From the NCBI GenBank assembly GCA_964405335.1, contig CAYONP010000022.1:3876-67875 (forward strand): 64,000 bases of DNA, read 5' to 3'. Shown here piece after piece: positions 7,818 to 16,327 of the stretch. Under the pieces are notes generated by a model, which saw only the letters and a program-made list of their open reading frames with translations, did not search any database and had not been told where the DNA came from. This stretch comes from CAYONP01 sp964405335. GTDB lineage: Bacteria; Armatimonadota; UBA10988. The position numbers were made by a program, and so were the translations under genes. Numbering within the stretch: the stretch's first letter is position 1; each line of letters starts with the position of its first letter.

Positions 7818-10658
7818 ATGGGCCCGCAGCTCGACCACCCGACGACCTTCCTGTTCACCGACATCGAGGGCTCGACCCGCCTGTGGGAGGAGCAGCCCGA
7901 GGCGATGCGGAGCGCCCTGGCACGCCACGACCGGCTGCTGGCCGAGGCGATTGCCGGCCACCGCGGGCGGGTCTTCAAGACCATTGGCGATGCCTTCTGC
8001 GCGGCCTTCGGCGAGCCGAGCGACGCCGTCGCCGCGGCGGTCGCCGGGCAGCGTGCCGTGAGCCGGCTCGACGGCCTGCCGCTACGCGTGCGCATGGCGC
8101 TCCACAGTGGCGAGGCCGACGAGCGTGACGATGACTACTTCGGCCCGACGGTCAACCGCGTCGCCCGACTGCTGGCCACCGCGCATGGCGGCCAAGTGGT
8201 CGTTTCGGGCGAGGCGGCGGCGCGGCTCGGCCGGCTCGATGACGGGCTGGCGCTGCGCGACCTGGGCAGCCACCGGCTGCGTGACCTGGCGCGGCCGATC
8301 CAGGTGCATCAACTGGTCGCGCCCGAACTCGCCGACGAGTTCCCCCCGCTCCGCTCGCTCTCGAGCCTGCCCAACAACCTGCCGCTCCAGCTCAGCTCGT
8401 TCATCGGCCGAGAGCGAGAGCTGGCGGCCGTGCTCGAACGACTCGCGGAGCATCGCCTGGTCACCCTGACCGGCATCGGCGGGGCGGGCAAGTCACGACT
8501 GGCGCTGCAGGCCGCCGCGGCGCGCCTGAGCCACGAGCCCGACGGCGCCTGGCTGATCGAGCTGGCGCCGGTGCGCGAGCCTGGGCAGGTGCCGCACGCG
8601 GTCGCCGCCACGCTTGGCTTGGTCGAACGGCCCGGCAGGTCGGCCGGCGAACTGGTGCGTGAGCACCTGGTCGGCAAACGCCTGCTGCTGATCCTGGACA
8701 ACTGCGAGCACCTGCTCGACCAGGCCGCCGCCTTCGCCGACGGTGTGCTGCAGCAGTGTGCCGGCGTGCGCATCCTGGCCACCAGTCGCGAGGCGCTCGG
8801 CATCGCCGGCGAGGCGAGCTACCAGGTGCCGTCGCTCGAGCTGCCGGCCGACACCACCGCGCCGGCGGCGCTATCACAGATCGAGTCGGTGCAGCTGTTC
8901 GTCGAGCGGGCGAGGGCGGCCCGGGCGGGCTTCGAGCTGAGTGGCGAGAACGCCGCGCAGGTGGTCCAGATCTGCCGCCGGCTCGACGGGATTCCGTTGG
9001 CGATTGAGCTGGCTGCGGCACGCGTGCGCGCGATGTCGCCGGAGCAGATTGCCGCCCGGCTCGACGACCGCTTCCGCTTGCTGACCGGCGGCAGCCGGAC
9101 CGCGCTGCCGCGGCAACAGACCTTGCAGGGGCTGATCGACTGGAGCTACGACCTGCTCGAGGAAGACGAGCGGCTGCTTCTGGCGCGCGCGTCGGTGTTC
9201 GTCGGTGGGTTCACGCTCGAGGCGGCCGAAGCGGTCTGCGGCACCGCGCCGCTCGAGGCCTGGCAGGTGCTCGATTTGTTGACCAGCCTGGTCGACAAGT
9301 CGCTGCTGGTCTTCGACGAGGAGCCGGCCAGCCGCTACCGATTGCTCGAGACGGTCCGGCAGTACGCGCGGGAGAAGCTCGGCGCCGGCGAGGAGGCGGT
9401 GGCGTTGCGCTCTCGCCACGGCGAGTATTACGCCGACTGGCTGCGGTCGCTCGAGCCGTCGTTCAGTGGCGCCGGGCAGGCCGAGGTGATGCGGCAGATC
9501 ACCGCCGACCACGACAACCTGCGCTCAGCGCTGGATTGGTGGACTGCCGGGCCGACAGCCGACCAGGCAGCCGGGTTGGCCGTTCGGCTGGCCTGGTTCT
9601 GGTTCGTTCGGGGCCACTGGAGCGAAGGCGTCGAGCGGTTGAGCCGAATGGTCCACGTGCCTGAGCTCTGCCCGGTCGCGCGGGTTCAGGTTCTGCGCCG
9701 GCTGGGCCAGCTTGAGACGCTACGCGGCCGCGGTGGCGAAGCGGCCGCGGCGGCCGAGGAGGCGCTGGCGCTCGACCGCCTCCACGGCACGCCCGCCTCG
9801 CTGGCCAGCACGGTCAATCTGCTGGCCAACGTCTGCTTCCATTGGCGGCAGTTCGACCGCGCGCTTGAGCTGTATCGCGAGGGTCTGGCGCTGATGACCG
9901 AGCTGGACGACCCGGAGGGCCGCGCGGTGGCCCTGACCGGCCTGGCCAACATCGCCCTTGAGCACGAGCAGTACGACGACGCCGAGCGCTACCAACGCGA
10001 GGTGCTCACCATCTTCCGTGTGCTCGACCACTCGCTTGGCCAGGCAGCCGCCATGGCGAACCTGGCCAACAGCCTCGCCTACCTCGGTCGGCTCGATGAG
10101 GCGAGGGCGCTAGTCGAGCAGGCGCAGGAGATCAACCGGCGGATCGGCAACCCGAAGGGCGCGGCGGTGAACGCCGCTACGCTTGGGCTGCTCGAACTCT
10201 CCCTCGAGCGGTACGATGCGGCCACCGAACACCTTCTCGCCGCGTTGGCGGCGCACCGTGAGCTGGGTGACCGGCTGACCGAGCTGAGCCTCCTCAGCGA
10301 CCTTGGACGGACGGCGCTGGAGGCCGGACGGCCGGACGAGGCCAAGGCCTGGTTCGCCGAGCTGGCGCCGCGGCTGCGCGAAGAGACGCAACCGTACGTC
10401 GAGATGGTGCTGCTCAGCGCGGCCGCCTCCCTCGCGCCCGATCCGCATCTCGCGGCGACCGCTCTCGGCGCCCTCGAGACGGCGGTGCAGGCGGCGCACC
10501 GTCCGCTCAATCGCCTCGACCACCGGCGCATCGAAGCGCTGACCGACCAACTCGCTCAAGAACTCGGCGGCGGCGCGCTCGCGGCGGCGCAGGCCACCGG
10601 TCGAGCGATGAGTCGCGAGCAGGCGCTGGAGCTGGCGGCGTCGGTGCTGGAGGGGTGA
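7818..10658 (+). CDS. Class III adenylyl/guanylyl cyclase - STAND NTPase - TPR regulator
   Basis: A 946-residue signalling protein. Residues 9-165 form a class III cyclase: metal-binding D15 in FTDIEGST and D58 in TIGDAF, K54 before it, and N113/R117 in NRVAR, so the site looks intact. A STAND ATPase follows, with FIGRERE near 195, Walker A GIGGAGKS at 219-226, Walker B LLLILDNCEHL with D294, an ILATSREALG sensor motif and the GIPLAIELAAAR motif. The last third is TPR-like (ALTGLANIALEHEQYDDAER, AAMANLANSLAYLGRLDEAR). Actinobacteria and Chloroflexota have many such proteins. The inducer is unknown, and no DNA-binding domain is seen. Confidence 0.87.
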   Translation: MGPQLDHPTTFLFTDIEGSTRLWEEQPEAMRSALARHDRLLAEAIAGHRGRVFKTIGDAFCAAFGEPSDAVAAAVAGQRAVSRLDGLPLRVRMALHSGEADERDDDYFGPTVNRVARLLATAHGGQVVVSGEAAARLGRLDDGLALRDLGSHRLRDLARPIQVHQLVAPELADEFPPLRSLSSLPNNLPLQLSSFIGRERELAAVLERLAEHRLVTLTGIGGAGKSRLALQAAAARLSHEPDGAWLIELAPVREPGQVPHAVAATLGLVERPGRSAGELVREHLVGKRLLLILDNCEHLLDQAAAFADGVLQQCAGVRILATSREALGIAGEASYQVPSLELPADTTAPAALSQIESVQLFVERARAARAGFELSGENAAQVVQICRRLDGIPLAIELAAARVRAMSPEQIAARLDDRFRLLTGGSRTALPRQQTLQGLIDWSYDLLEEDERLLLARASVFVGGFTLEAAEAVCGTAPLEAWQVLDLLTSLVDKSLLVFDEEPASRYRLLETVRQYAREKLGAGEEAVALRSRHGEYYADWLRSLEPSFSGAGQAEVMRQITADHDNLRSALDWWTAGPTADQAAGLAVRLAWFWFVRGHWSEGVERLSRMVHVPELCPVARVQVLRRLGQLETLRGRGGEAAAAAEEALALDRLHGTPASLASTVNLLANVCFHWRQFDRALELYREGLALMTELDDPEGRAVALTGLANIALEHEQYDDAERYQREVLTIFRVLDHSLGQAAAMANLANSLAYLGRLDEARALVEQAQEINRRIGNPKGAAVNAATLGLLELSLERYDAATEHLLAALAAHRELGDRLTELSLLSDLGRTALEAGRPDEAKAWFAELAPRLREETQPYVEMVLLSAAASLAPDPHLAATALGALETAVQAAHRPLNRLDHRRIEALTDQLAQELGGGALAAAQATGRAMSREQALELAASVLEG

Positions 10659-10662
10659 GCGA

Positions 10663-10671
10663 TGGTATCAT
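10663..10671 (+). promoter_or_regulatory. Extended -10 promoter for the MoxR gene
   Basis: TGGTATCAT gives an extended -10 (TGn) with five of six -10 matches, directly after the preceding stop codon. The predicted start (near 10678) coincides with the GGAG ribosome-binding site, as at other genes here. No -35 is visible. Confidence 0.35.
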
Positions 10672-10689
10672 GCCGCTGGAGTCAATCGG

Positions 10690-11583
10690 ATGAGGTTCGG
10701 CCGGCCGGATGAGTTCGCCTCCGCACTGCTGGACCAGGCCTACCTCGCCGACGACGCCACCGCCGTCACCTGCTTCCTCATGGCCCGGCTCGAGAAGCCG
10801 CTGCTGGTCGAGGGTCCGCCCGGCGTTGGCAAGACCGAGCTGGCCAAAGCCCTCGCCACCGCCGACGACCGGACACTGATCCGCCTCCAGTGCTACGAAG
10901 GGCTCGACGAGGCGCGGGCGCTGTATGAGTGGGAGTATGGCAAGCAGCTCCTGTTTGCCTCGCTGCTGCGCGAGCAAGTCGGCGACCTGCTCGCCGGCGC
11001 GACGACGCTCAGCGAGGCGGCCGGGCGACTGGCCGGCCAGGAGGGCGCCTTCTTCTCCGAGCAGTTCCTGCTCCCGCGGCCGTTGCTCCAGGCGCTCAGG
11101 TCACCCCGGCCGTGCGTGCTGCTGGTCGATGAGCTCGACCGCGCCGACGAGGCGTTCGAGGCCTTCCTGCTCGAGTTGCTGAGCGACTTCCAGGTCAGCA
11201 TTCCCGAACTCGGCACCATTCGCGCCGTACACCGCCCGTGGGTCGTGCTGACCAGCAACGCCACCCGCACTCTGGCCGAGGCGCTGCGCCGCCGCTGCCT
11301 CTACCTCCACCTCGGCTACCCCGATTTCGAACGCGAGCTGGCCATCGTGCGCCGCCGCGTGCCGGGGCTCGAGGCGGCGCTGGCCGAAGAGGCAGTGCGA
11401 TTCGTCCAGCGCCTGCGGCAACGCCCGCTGCGCAAGCCGCCGAGCATCAGCGAGATGCTCGACTGGGCGCTGGCCCTGGTTACCCTCAACGCCGAGACGA
11501 TTGACGACCGCGTCCTCAGCGAGACCCTCGGCGTGCTGCTCAAGGAGCACGAAGACCTGCTGGCCACGCAGCGCGGGCGTTAG
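10690..11583 (+). CDS. MoxR-family AAA+ ATPase
   Basis: A 297-residue AAA+ ATPase of the MoxR type, chaperones that help activate metalloenzymes or VWA-domain partners. Walker A GPPGVGKTELAKAL is at about residues 40-53, Walker B VLLVDELDRADEAFEAFLLELL near 140-160, sensor 1 VLTSNATRTL near 190, and an arginine-rich helix ALRRRCLYLHL follows. The LIRLQCYEGLDEARALYEWEY segment is typical of the CoxD-like branch. No VWA partner (CoxE-like) follows: the next gene is on the opposite strand and overlaps its stop by four bases, so this is an orphan MoxR. Confidence 0.88.
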   Translation: MRFGRPDEFASALLDQAYLADDATAVTCFLMARLEKPLLVEGPPGVGKTELAKALATADDRTLIRLQCYEGLDEARALYEWEYGKQLLFASLLREQVGDLLAGATTLSEAAGRLAGQEGAFFSEQFLLPRPLLQALRSPRPCVLLVDELDRADEAFEAFLLELLSDFQVSIPELGTIRAVHRPWVVLTSNATRTLAEALRRRCLYLHLGYPDFERELAIVRRRVPGLEAALAEEAVRFVQRLRQRPLRKPPSISEMLDWALALVTLNAETIDDRVLSETLGVLLKEHEDLLATQRGR

Positions 11584-12323
11584 CCGGCCGGCACGAACTC
11601 CGCGACGTAGGGCAGATGGTCCGAAGCTACTCGCGCCGGCTCCTCGACCACCACCCGCGCGGCGACCGCCGCCAGCCGCGGACTGTGCAGCAGATAGTCG
11701 ATCCGCCGGTCCTCGGCGTTGGCCGGAAAGGTCTGCCCGGGCCCGTCGCGCCGGGCGGCGAAGCTGTCGGCGAAGACCTCGAGCAGCCGGGCGACGGCCG
11801 GTCCGTCGGGCCGCTCGTTGAAGTCGCCGGCCAGCACCGCCGGCCGGGCCGGGTCGAGCTCGGCCAGGATGGCCGCCACCTCGAGCTGCCGGACCTCGGC
11901 TTCCAGCGCGAGATGGGTGCAGGCCACGGAGACCTCGCCGCCGGCGTAGGGCAGCTCGACCATCAGGCAGCCGCGCCGCTCGGCGCCCGGCTCGAGCGGC
12001 AGCTTGAGGTTGCGCTGCCGGAGCGGCGCAGCGCGGCTGAGGACCAGGTTGCCGTAGTCGCCGCCCTGGTACTTGAGGTTGCCGCCGAAGGTGGCGTGCA
12101 GGCCGGTCAGCCGGGCCAGCTCGGCCGGCTGGTCGACGCGGCCGGTGCGGGCGACGCCCTGGTCCACCTCCTGCAGGCAGGCGACGTCGGGGTCGACCGC
12201 GCGGATCACCTCGGCGATTCGCTCCAGGTCAATCTGCCCGTCGAGCCCTTCGCCGTGGCGGATGTTGTAGGTCATCACCCGCAGCGGGGGCGGGGCGAGC
12301 AGGCAGAGGAGCATCAGCGGCAT
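11580..12323 (-). CDS. Endonuclease/exonuclease/phosphatase family hydrolase
   Basis: A 247-residue EEP-superfamily protein with a hydrophobic N-terminus (MLLCLLAPPP) that may be a signal peptide. The catalytic blocks are present: LRVMTYNIRHG with N, DPDVACLQEVD with E, ACTHLA, VLAGDFNERPDG with D and N, RIDYLL, and the terminal ASDHLPYVAEF with the catalytic D-H. Length and order match metal-dependent phosphodiesterases or nucleases. The substrate cannot be told from sequence. Its last codons overlap the MoxR gene by four bases in convergent orientation. Confidence 0.85.
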   Translation of the reverse strand: MPLMLLCLLAPPPLRVMTYNIRHGEGLDGQIDLERIAEVIRAVDPDVACLQEVDQGVARTGRVDQPAELARLTGLHATFGGNLKYQGGDYGNLVLSRAAPLRQRNLKLPLEPGAERRGCLMVELPYAGGEVSVACTHLALEAEVRQLEVAAILAELDPARPAVLAGDFNERPDGPAVARLLEVFADSFAARRDGPGQTFPANAEDRRIDYLLHSPRLAAVAARVVVEEPARVASDHLPYVAEFVPAG

Positions 12324-12359
12324 GGCGACCGGTCCCTAGGCGGCTACGTCGGTTCGCGA

Positions 12360-12824
12360 CTATCCATCGGCAACAGGTGGGCCCGCCCTGCTCTGCTCCG
12401 CCGCAGGTGCCTCGGGTGCGAACGGATTCACCGCTCGCACCGATCCGTACTGCTGACCGTGGATCAGGTCCTCGGTGTAGAGCACCCCGCAGCCAGCCCG
12501 TTCGGCAGCGACGATGATACAGGCATCCCAGAAGCTGAGCTGGTAGGCGTCCCTGGCGTTCACCGCATCGCAGACAAGATCCTCAGCAATCGGTACGACG
12601 TGGTTGGCGGCGAGAAGACGCACCTGTTCGCAGACGCCGATGGCCGGCAGATGCAGTTTGCCGAGAGCGGTGCTCGCAAACCCGACCAGCACTTGCGATG
12701 AGACAACCGCCTGCCCCTGGTTGAGCAGGTCGGTGATCAGACGTTTCGCGACCGAGCGCTTGATCGGGTCCTGGATGTCGACCGCATAGACGGCAATGTT
12801 GGTATCAATGAAGCCTCGCGGCAT
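12360..12824 (-). CDS. PIN-domain toxin-like protein (VapC-type), altered active site
   Basis: A 154-residue PIN-domain protein, normally the RNase toxin of a VapBC pair. D7 in GFIDTNIAVYAVD, D100 in LSFWDACII and D119 in LYTEDL provide acidic positions. The usual second acid, in the family pattern S-x-Q-V-L-x-E-F, is replaced by glycine: VSSQVLVGF has G48. This may weaken or abolish RNase activity. The C-terminus after residue 135 is a disordered Ala/Pro tail. It lies six bases after the antitoxin gene and is surely cotranscribed with it. Confidence 0.82.
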   Translation of the reverse strand: MPRGFIDTNIAVYAVDIQDPIKRSVAKRLITDLLNQGQAVVSSQVLVGFASTALGKLHLPAIGVCEQVRLLAANHVVPIAEDLVCDAVNARDAYQLSFWDACIIVAAERAGCGVLYTEDLIHGQQYGSVRAVNPFAPEAPAAEQSRAGPPVADG

Positions 12825-12830
12825 CGTACG

Positions 12831-13058
12831 TCACCACCTGCCGTCCCGGCCCCAGCACTCCGCTCGGTTGAACCGCCAGCCAGGCTCCGAGCGGCCGTGG
12901 TAGCGGTCGGCCGAGAGCGCGAACGCGTCGCCCGGTCCTTCGTCGCACGCCCTACGAAGCAGCTCGGACACCAACTGGTCGACCGTCAGCGCCCGCTCGC
13001 GGGCGAGCGCGAGGGCCCGTTCGGCGGTTTCGTCGTCCAGGTTCAGCGTAATGCCCAT
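12831..13058 (-). CDS. Antitoxin partner of the PIN protein
   Basis: A 75-residue protein beginning MGITLNLDDETAERALALARERALTVDQLV (quoted in two parts: a strand then two helices), the ribbon-helix-helix arrangement of VapB-like and CopG-like antitoxins. The C-terminal tail with YHGRSEPGWRFNR is the likely toxin-binding part. It precedes the PIN gene by six bases, the standard antitoxin-toxin order. AGAGGT lies just before the start codon and a TATAAT box 35 bases upstream. The protein probably represses its own promoter. Confidence 0.8.
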   Translation of the reverse strand: MGITLNLDDETAERALALARERALTVDQLVSELLRRACDEGPGDAFALSADRYHGRSEPGWRFNRAECWGRDGRW

Positions 13059-13092
13059 TACTTACCTCTGCTCCGCCACCGCCGGGCATACC

Positions 13093-13098
13093 ATTATA
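13093..13098 (-). promoter_or_regulatory. -10 box of the toxin-antitoxin promoter
   Basis: A perfect TATAAT on the minus strand, 35 bases before the antitoxin start. The -35 position (TGCCGC) is poor, which suits a promoter controlled by the antitoxin. I see no clear palindromic operator around it. Confidence 0.5.
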
Positions 13099-13141
13099 GC
13101 CGGTCTGCAGCCCTGGCGGCACGGACCAGACCCGGCCGTCC

Positions 13142-13170
13142 TTGCCGCTCCGCACACCGGGCGGTATGAT
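13142..13170 (+). promoter_or_regulatory. Promoter of hpnCDE
   Basis: TTGCCG (13142-13147), a 17-base spacer and TATGAT (13165-13170, five of six) lie between the divergent antitoxin and hpnC genes. The box contains an in-frame ATG (13166), arguing that translation starts downstream at the GTG at 13187. Confidence 0.5.
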
Positions 13171-13186
13171 TCAGCCGGAGCCGTGC

Positions 13187-14092
13187 GTGTCGCAGTCGCT
13201 GGTCGAGCGCTACCGCCTGGCCGACCCGACGCCTGTCGCGCCGGCGGCGGCGCGCGAGTTCTGCCGGCGGCTGGCCCACGAACATTACGAGAACTTCACC
13301 GTCGGCTCGTGGTTCCTGCCCCGCGCGCTCCGCCAGCACTTCGCCAACCTCTACGCCTACTGCCGGATCAGCGACGACCTGGCCGACGAGGTGAGCGACC
13401 CCGCGGCCAGCCTCGAGCTGCTCGCACGCTGGCGTACCCAGCTCCACGACTGCTTCGACGGCCGGGCCGAGCACCCCGTCTTTGTCGCCCTGGGCGAGAC
13501 CATCACGCAGTTCGACCTGCCCGTCGAGCCGTTTGACCGGCTGCTCGACGCCTTCTGTCAGGACCGCCGGCAGACCCGCTACGCCACCTTCGACGAGCTG
13601 CGCGGCTATTGCGCCAACAGCGCCGATCCCGTCGGCCGCCTGGTGCTCTACCTCGGCGGCTATCGCGACGCCGAGCGACAACGGCTGTCCGACTGCATCT
13701 GCACCGGCCTGCAGCTAACCAACTTCTGGCAGGACGTGACGCGCGACTGGGACAAGGGCCGGGTCTACTTCCCCGCCGAGGACCTGGCGCGCTTCGGCGT
13801 CGGCGAAGAGCAGATCGCCGCGCGAAGGTTCGACGCGCGATTCGCCGACCTGATGCGCTTTGAGGTCGACCGCACGCGGGAGCTGTTCCGCGCCGGCCTG
13901 CCGCTGCTCGAGCGAGTGGACGGCCACCTTCGCCGCGACGTGACGCTCTTCGTCGCCGGTGGGTGGAGCATCCTCGACCGGATCGAGCGCCAGGGCTACG
14001 ACACGCTCTCGAGCCGGCCGACGCTGAGCCGCGCGGCCAAGGTCGGACTGATGCTGCGCGTGCTCGCGGGAGGTCGCCCGCCGTGGGCCTGA
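13187..14092 (+). CDS. hpnC: Squalene synthase HpnC (hydroxysqualene-forming step of hopanoid pathway)
   Basis: HpnC converts presqualene diphosphate to hydroxysqualene. The 301-residue product has the trans-isoprenyl diphosphate synthase motifs ISDDLADE (first Asp-rich motif) and NFWQDVTRDWDKGRVYFP (second), plus HYENFTVGSWFLP and LYAYCRISDD that separate HpnC from HpnD. I choose the GTG at 13187, with GGAG six bases upstream, over the ATG at 13166, which lies within the predicted -10 box. It overlaps hpnD by ten bases. The three genes form the HpnCDE route from farnesyl diphosphate to squalene. Confidence 0.92.
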   Translation: MSQSLVERYRLADPTPVAPAAAREFCRRLAHEHYENFTVGSWFLPRALRQHFANLYAYCRISDDLADEVSDPAASLELLARWRTQLHDCFDGRAEHPVFVALGETITQFDLPVEPFDRLLDAFCQDRRQTRYATFDELRGYCANSADPVGRLVLYLGGYRDAERQRLSDCICTGLQLTNFWQDVTRDWDKGRVYFPAEDLARFGVGEEQIAARRFDARFADLMRFEVDRTRELFRAGLPLLERVDGHLRRDVTLFVAGGWSILDRIERQGYDTLSSRPTLSRAAKVGLMLRVLAGGRPPWA

Positions 14093-14910
14093 GCCGAGCG
14101 GCAGCCTATGACGAGTGTCGGCAACGGGTGGCCGGCGCCGGCAGCAGCTTCGCGCTCGGCATGAGGCTGTTCCCCATCGAGCGGCGCGACGATGTGATGG
14201 CGGTCTATGCCTTCTTCCGCGAGACCGACGACATCGTCGACGCCGACGCACCGGCCGAGGAGCGGCGCGAGCGCTTTGCCGCGTGGTCGGCCGCGGTGAC
14301 CGCCGCGCTCAACGGCCGGCCGTCCGGCTGGCTGAGCGCCGTCGCTCACACCGCCGCGCGCTGCGACCTGCCGCGGCGGCTGTTCGACGACTGCCTGGCC
14401 GCCTGCGCGGGCGACCTCGAGCCGGTGCGCCTGGCCACCTGGGAGTCGGTCGAGCGCTACTGCGACGGCGTGGCCGGCACCGTCGGCGAGGCCTGCCTGC
14501 GCATTCTGGGCTATCGCGACGTCGCGACGCTGGCGCTCTCGGCCCACAATGCGCGGGCGGTGCAGTTGACCAACATCGTCCGCGATGTGGCCGAGGACGC
14601 CGCGCGCGATCGGCTCTACCTCCCCGTGCCCGGTGTCGACGGCGAGCTCGGCGCCGGACTGCTCGACTCCCCGACATTGCGCCAGGTCGCGGCGCAGGCG
14701 GCGCAGCGCGCGGAGGCCGAGTATCGCCGCGCCGAGCCGCTGTTCGAGCGGCTGCGGCCGGACGACCGCGTGCCGATGGTGGCCCTGACCCAGCGCTACC
14801 GGAGGCTACTGGCCCGACTCCGTGCCGGCCGGCCGAGTGCTCCGATCGACGCGGCGGCGGTGCTGGCGCGGGCCTACGCCGCGCGCTGGTGGCCGACTTG
14901 GCGCGGGTAG
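14083..14910 (+). CDS. hpnD: Presqualene diphosphate synthase HpnD
   Basis: HpnD joins two farnesyl diphosphates into presqualene diphosphate. The 275-residue product has FFRETDDIVDA (first Asp-rich motif, near residue 46), SSFALGMRLFP at the N-terminus, RYCDGVAGTVGEACLRILG in the centre and LTNIVRDVAEDAARDRLYLP (second motif). The GTG start at 14083 lies inside the hpnC stop region, with GGGAGG nine bases upstream, so it is translationally coupled to hpnC. The pairing with hpnC and hpnE fixes its identity over phytoene synthase. Confidence 0.92.
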   Translation: MGLSRAAAYDECRQRVAGAGSSFALGMRLFPIERRDDVMAVYAFFRETDDIVDADAPAEERRERFAAWSAAVTAALNGRPSGWLSAVAHTAARCDLPRRLFDDCLAACAGDLEPVRLATWESVERYCDGVAGTVGEACLRILGYRDVATLALSAHNARAVQLTNIVRDVAEDAARDRLYLPVPGVDGELGAGLLDSPTLRQVAAQAAQRAEAEYRRAEPLFERLRPDDRVPMVALTQRYRRLLARLRAGRPSAPIDAAAVLARAYAARWWPTWRG

Positions 14911-16241
14911 CGGTCGTCGGCGGCGGTCTGGCCGGCTGCGCCGCCGCACTGGCCCTGGCCGAGCAGGGCTGCGCGGTGACGCTGTACGAGAAGCGGCCCA
15001 CCCTCGGCGGCCGGGCCTCGTCGTACACCGCCAGCGGCTGGGACAAACCGCTCGACAATGCGCAGCACGTGCTGTTGGGCTGCTGCGTGAATCAGCTCGA
15101 CCTCTACGGCCGGCTTGGCGTGCTCAACCAGATCGACTGGCACGAATCGGTACTCCTGATCGGACCGACGGGCGAGCGCGGCTCCTTCGCCGCCTGGCCG
15201 CTGCCACCGCCGCTCCACCTGGCGCCGACGCTGGGGCTGCTGCCCGAGCTTCGGCTCGCCGATCGGCTCATCCTGGCCGCGGCGTTCGGACGGCTGTTGT
15301 TGGCCGGCCGGCGGCTCGAGCGGCTCGACCGCAGGACCTTCGCCGACTGGCTTCGGCCGACGGACAGCCCGGCGCTGGCCGGCTTCTGGCGGTTGATGAT
15401 CGCCTCGGTGCTCAACGCCGAGCCGGGCGAGGTATCGGCCCGCTACGGCGCCTTCTTCTTCCTCGACGGGCTGATGCGCCACCGCGACGCGTTCCGCCTC
15501 GGCGTGCCGCGGGTGCCCCTGTCCGACCTCCACGACGTAGCGATGCGCCGGGCATTTCGTGCTGACGGGATCGATCTCCGCCACGCGGCCGGTCGGCTAT
15601 GGCTCGAACATGGCCGGGTGGCCGGTGTGGGCGGCGAGCGGTTCGACGCGACGCTGGTCGCGGTCCACTGGCGGCAGCTCGGCGGCGTGCTGCCACACGG
15701 CCTGGCCGAGGCCGTCGCCGGCGCGGCGCCGAGCCGGCTCGAGGCCGTGCCGCTCCTCGGCGTGCACCTCGGCTTCGACGCGCCGGTGCTCGACGAGCCG
15801 GTGGTCGGCTTCATCGGTCACGATATCGACTGGGTGATGAGCTTCGACGGCGGCCGGCACCTGAGTGTCGTCGCCAGCGCGGCGCGCGACTGGCGCGGCC
15901 TGAGCGTCGAGCAGCGGGTGGACCGCGCGCTGACGGCGTTGCGCCGCGTGTGGCCAGGCCTGCCCGATCCGGCCCGCGCCGCGAGCTGCCTGGAGCAGCG
16001 CGCCACGCTGCTGCCGGCGCCGGGCAGTGACCGTTGGCGGCCGGGCCCGCGCACGCGCCTGCCCGGCTGCTACCTCGCCGGCTGCTGGACGGCGACGGGC
16101 TGGCCGTCGACCATGGAGAGCGCGGTGCGCAGCGGTTACCTCGCCGCCGAAGCGCTGCTGGCCGACCTGGGCGCCCCGGCGGCCATCGCCGTGCCCGACC
16201 TGCCGCGCGGCGGGCTGATGCGGCTCTTCCGCTCGGCCTGA
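14889..16241 (+). CDS. hpnE: Hydroxysqualene dehydroxylase HpnE
   Basis: HpnE is an FAD-dependent amine-oxidase-like flavoprotein that reduces hydroxysqualene to squalene. The 450-residue product opens with the dinucleotide-binding motif VAVVGGGLAGCAAALALAE and YEKRPTLGGRASSY, then DNAQHVLLGCC, a family motif. The C-terminal FAD contact region is LAGCWTATGWPSTMESAVRSG. The GTG at 14889 is the best start since it directly precedes the Rossmann strand; it overlaps hpnD by 22 bases. No squalene-hopene cyclase gene is within the window. Confidence 0.92.
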   Translation: MADLARVAVVGGGLAGCAAALALAEQGCAVTLYEKRPTLGGRASSYTASGWDKPLDNAQHVLLGCCVNQLDLYGRLGVLNQIDWHESVLLIGPTGERGSFAAWPLPPPLHLAPTLGLLPELRLADRLILAAAFGRLLLAGRRLERLDRRTFADWLRPTDSPALAGFWRLMIASVLNAEPGEVSARYGAFFFLDGLMRHRDAFRLGVPRVPLSDLHDVAMRRAFRADGIDLRHAAGRLWLEHGRVAGVGGERFDATLVAVHWRQLGGVLPHGLAEAVAGAAPSRLEAVPLLGVHLGFDAPVLDEPVVGFIGHDIDWVMSFDGGRHLSVVASAARDWRGLSVEQRVDRALTALRRVWPGLPDPARAASCLEQRATLLPAPGSDRWRPGPRTRLPGCYLAGCWTATGWPSTMESAVRSGYLAAEALLADLGAPAAIAVPDLPRGGLMRLFRSA

Positions 16242-16257
16242 GCGGCGGCCGCGGCGA

Positions 16258-16286
16258 TTGACGGAAGCCACCGGGCTTTCTAGAAT
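16258..16286 (+). promoter_or_regulatory. Promoter of the penicillin-binding protein gene
   Basis: TTGACG (16258-16263), exactly 17 bases, then TAGAAT (16281-16286) gives one of the best sigma70-type matches in the window. The expected start is near 16293. Confidence 0.65.
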
Positions 16287-16327
16287 GTCCTTACGATTGG
16301 CCGGTGCGCGCCGGCCTGGATGCACTC

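Noticed and set aside
13166..13186. ATG start for HpnC at 13166
   Set aside because: It falls inside the predicted -10 box; the GTG at 13187 has GGAG six bases upstream.
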